Source: Paracoccus halophilus (GTDB taxonomy: Bacteria; Pseudomonadota; Alphaproteobacteria; Rhodobacterales; Rhodobacteraceae). Taken from it: a stretch of 64,000 nucleotides of DNA. Both the position numbers and the translations under genes were made by a program. The notes below the pieces were generated by a model. The model was not told where the DNA came from and searched no databases. It saw only the letters and a program-made list of their open reading frames with translations. This document shows positions 62,491 to 64,000 of this stretch, piece by piece. Numbering within the stretch: the stretch's first letter is position 1; every line of letters starts with the position of its first letter. Location: assembly GCF_000763905.1 (NCBI RefSeq), contig NZ_JRKN01000007.1, positions 116,075 to 180,074 on the forward strand, read 5' to 3'.

Positions 62491-63327
62491 ATGTCAAACG
62501 GGGCCTGGACAGATCAAGAGAACGACCTGATCGTCGCGGATTACTTCGCGATGCTGGCCGACGACGTCTCTGGTCGTCCCTATAACAAGGCCGAGCATCG
62601 GCGCGGGCTTCTGCCGCTGTTGAATGATCGGTCTGAGGGATCGGTCGAGTTCAAGCACCAGAACATCAGCGCCGTGCTGAAGGGGCTGGGTGAGGACTGG
62701 ATCCCGGGCTACAAGCCTGCCTTCAATTTCCAGATGACGCTGGTGGATGCCGTGGCGCGCTGGCTGGCGCTGAACCCGGCTTGGCTCGGCCGTCATTCGG
62801 GTACCGGAGCGCCGACTGGCCTCGCGGAGGCACGGCCGATCTGGATCGGGCCGCCGCCCACGTTGTCGAATCAGCCGCCTCCGCAGGATCTGGAGCAGAT
62901 GCTGCACATCGCCCGCAAATTCGATGTCGCGGCGAGAGACGAGCGAAACCGCGCCCTCGGCCGTGCCGGTGAGGAGCGCGTCCTAGCGCACGAACGTGCA
63001 GCCTTGAAATCAGCGGGCCGCGACGACCTTGCGCGCAAGGTCCGGTGGGTGTCGGAGGAGGATGGCGATGGTGCCGGCTACGATATCGCCAGCTTCGCGA
63101 CGGATGGCCGCCCGCGCCTGATCGAGGTGAAAACAACGAATGGATGGGAACGCACACCCTTCCACATCAGCCGCAACGAACTGACCGTGGCCGAGGAGCG
63201 GCGCTCGGAATGGTCCCTGTTTCGACTCTGGAACTTCGCGCGCGAACCGAAGGCGTTTGAGCTGCACCCGCCGCTGGACGCGCATGTCTCGCTGACCGCG
63301 ACGTCCTTTCAGGCGAGTTTTCACTAG
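62491..63327 (+). CDS. DUF3883 (restriction-endonuclease-like) protein
   Basis: 278 residues. The N-terminal half (about 1-105) is a helical domain starting NGAWTDQENDLIVADYFAML that often precedes DUF3883. The C-terminal domain has GYDIASFATDGRPRLIEVKT, with D and E-x-K placed as in PD-(D/E)xK nucleases, then TPFHISRNELTVAEE. DUF3883 domains are frequent in restriction and defence proteins. No methyltransferase is adjacent. Conserved GYD...ExK suggests catalysis but the target is unknown. Confidence 0.82.
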   Translation: MSNGAWTDQENDLIVADYFAMLADDVSGRPYNKAEHRRGLLPLLNDRSEGSVEFKHQNISAVLKGLGEDWIPGYKPAFNFQMTLVDAVARWLALNPAWLGRHSGTGAPTGLAEARPIWIGPPPTLSNQPPPQDLEQMLHIARKFDVAARDERNRALGRAGEERVLAHERAALKSAGRDDLARKVRWVSEEDGDGAGYDIASFATDGRPRLIEVKTTNGWERTPFHISRNELTVAEERRSEWSLFRLWNFAREPKAFELHPPLDAHVSLTATSFQASFH

Positions 63328-63455
63328 TTGGGCATACGCGTTTGTTTCAGGAGATACGACGGCTCAGCAAGAACCGACGGCCACGCTCAGCGCGCCATGG
63401 CAATCCCTTTCGTCAACTTTGGCCTATCGAATGAAGGACGAAAAGTTGACGGCGA

Positions 63456-63764
63456 TTAGTGGTCCAATTCTTCGCGGAACATGGACGTAAGCAATATGCC
63501 CGTTCGCTGCATGTCGCGTGACGTTCTGACGCCGTATGCTCGCCCGTTTACGACGACCTCGTAGAGCACGCTTTCCTCTGGATAGGGCGCTCCCGTTTGG
63601 ATGACGCGTGCGCCGGCCTCATTCATGTATTTTGTTGCCGTCTCAAAAGAGATCTTTTTAATCCACTCGCAATGGTCACTTTTTAGCGCAAGTGTTTCGA
63701 TCAGATGTTCAAATACCGTTGCTCGTTGGGCTTTTGCAGAGAAAAGCGATTTTAAAAGACTCAT
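63456..63764 (-). CDS. Hypothetical protein, 102 residues
   Basis: Starts MSLLKSLFSAKAQRATVFEH; alpha-beta composition with VLYEVVVNGRAYGVRTSRDM near the end. No family recognised. AAGGAGCTACA precedes the ATG and the start overlaps the upstream stop by ATGA, so it was the second gene of a pair. GC is low for the window. The gap 63328-63455 before it contains no gene. Confidence 0.6.
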   Translation of the reverse strand: MSLLKSLFSAKAQRATVFEHLIETLALKSDHCEWIKKISFETATKYMNEAGARVIQTGAPYPEESVLYEVVVNGRAYGVRTSRDMQRTGILLTSMFREELDH

Positions 63765-63988
63765 TGTAGCTCCTTAAGCTTGTATTCGCGCATCTTCGTC
63801 ATCACCGACGTCACGTCAATATTGTCGAAACACGGCAGGTTATTCTGCTCTATTAGTGTTGAAATTGCTGAATTGTTGATTTCCGCTGAGAATTGACCCG
63901 GTAGCCTCCCGAATTTCCACTGAGAATTGACCCATGTGAACACGTTGCCCTGACGGATTCGGTCGGGGAGATATGGAGTGATTGACAT
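63761..63988 (-). pseudogene. Truncated upstream partner of the 102-residue protein
   Basis: The last ~45 codons (63761-63879) look genuine because they end in a four-base overlap with the next gene, but upstream the frame enters IS21-like terminal repeats. The original N-terminus is therefore replaced by insertion-element sequence (VNSQWKFGRLPGQFSAEIN). Function unknown. Confidence 0.5.
63880..63933. repeat. Two 20-bp terminal repeats of an IS21-like element
   Basis: TTTCCGCTGAGAATTGACCC (63880-63899) and TTTCCACTGAGAATTGACCC (63914-63933) are direct repeats 34 bp apart. IS21-family ends carry several such internal copies. The body of the element would lie to the right, outside the window. 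Confidence 0.65.
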
Positions 63989-64000
63989 GGGATTTTTGAG

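Overview
The window reads as a high-GC alphaproteobacterium, most likely a Rhodobacterales/Paracoccus-type organism. That inference rests on family knowledge: a cydDCABX oxidase locus, a DUF5368 protein beside a sulfide:quinone oxidoreductase, and a trb/RlxS-type conjugation module typical of alphaproteobacterial integrative elements. No species can be named from sequence alone.

1-19,350 is chromosome-like. It opens with the cut-off end of an IS5-family transposase and an AraC-type regulator, then a sulfide/sulfane-sulfur island. On the minus strand are a DsrE-like carrier, a 44-codon ORF, an SQR-type flavoprotein, a DUF5368 membrane protein and TrmO. On the plus strand are a Crp/Fnr regulator, a YgaP-like membrane protein, two YeeE/YedE half-transporters, a damaged persulfide-dioxygenase hybrid, a SulP permease, a periplasmic DsrE protein and a periplasmic rhodanese. 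An OxyR-like regulator diverges from a Prx6-type peroxiredoxin, followed by an intact Blh-type DUF442-metallo-beta-lactamase fusion. cydD-cydC-cydA-cydB-cydX then encode the bd oxidase and its maturation exporter, ending in a hairpin that overlaps the 3' end of cydX. Together these genes would oxidise sulfide and persulfide, move sulfur anions and keep respiration running when sulfide poisons haem-copper oxidases.

19,350-20,126 holds a decayed DsbA/Com1 pseudogene and a complete tRNA-Ser(UGA). From there a conjugative, integrative element runs rightwards. A serine recombinase reads into the antisense strand of the tRNA. Next come trbI-G-F-L-K-J-E-D-C-B, a ribbon-helix-helix protein, traG, a LysR/SDR/MFS/TetR cargo block, a VirD2-like relaxase, a lytic transglycosylase, DUF736, the TraF protease, DUF2840, a small RHH protein, ParA, RepA and an AlpA-like excisionase/regulator.

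46,086-57,335 is the control and accessory part. It has a strongly foldable intergenic RNA candidate, a short DUF2285 protein (QseM-like), a two-gene cargo with a PIN nuclease, a DUF6499/DUF2285 pair whose overlap predicts a +1 frameshift (FseA-like transfer activator), DUF932, a second DUF736, a TacA/TacT-type toxin-antitoxin pair, unknown genes and a large ParB. DUF932 and ParB share a near-identical 232-bp leader.

57,336-61,942 is the most interesting part: a translationally coupled pair of a RloC-like anticodon nuclease (zinc-hook ATPase with RxxxE...H residues) and a STAND-type NTPase with an N-terminal restriction-endonuclease-like domain. I read it as a candidate two-gene anti-phage system. 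A DUF3883 nuclease-like gene and a short minus-strand pair cut by IS21-like terminal repeats close the window. The right end of the element was not located.
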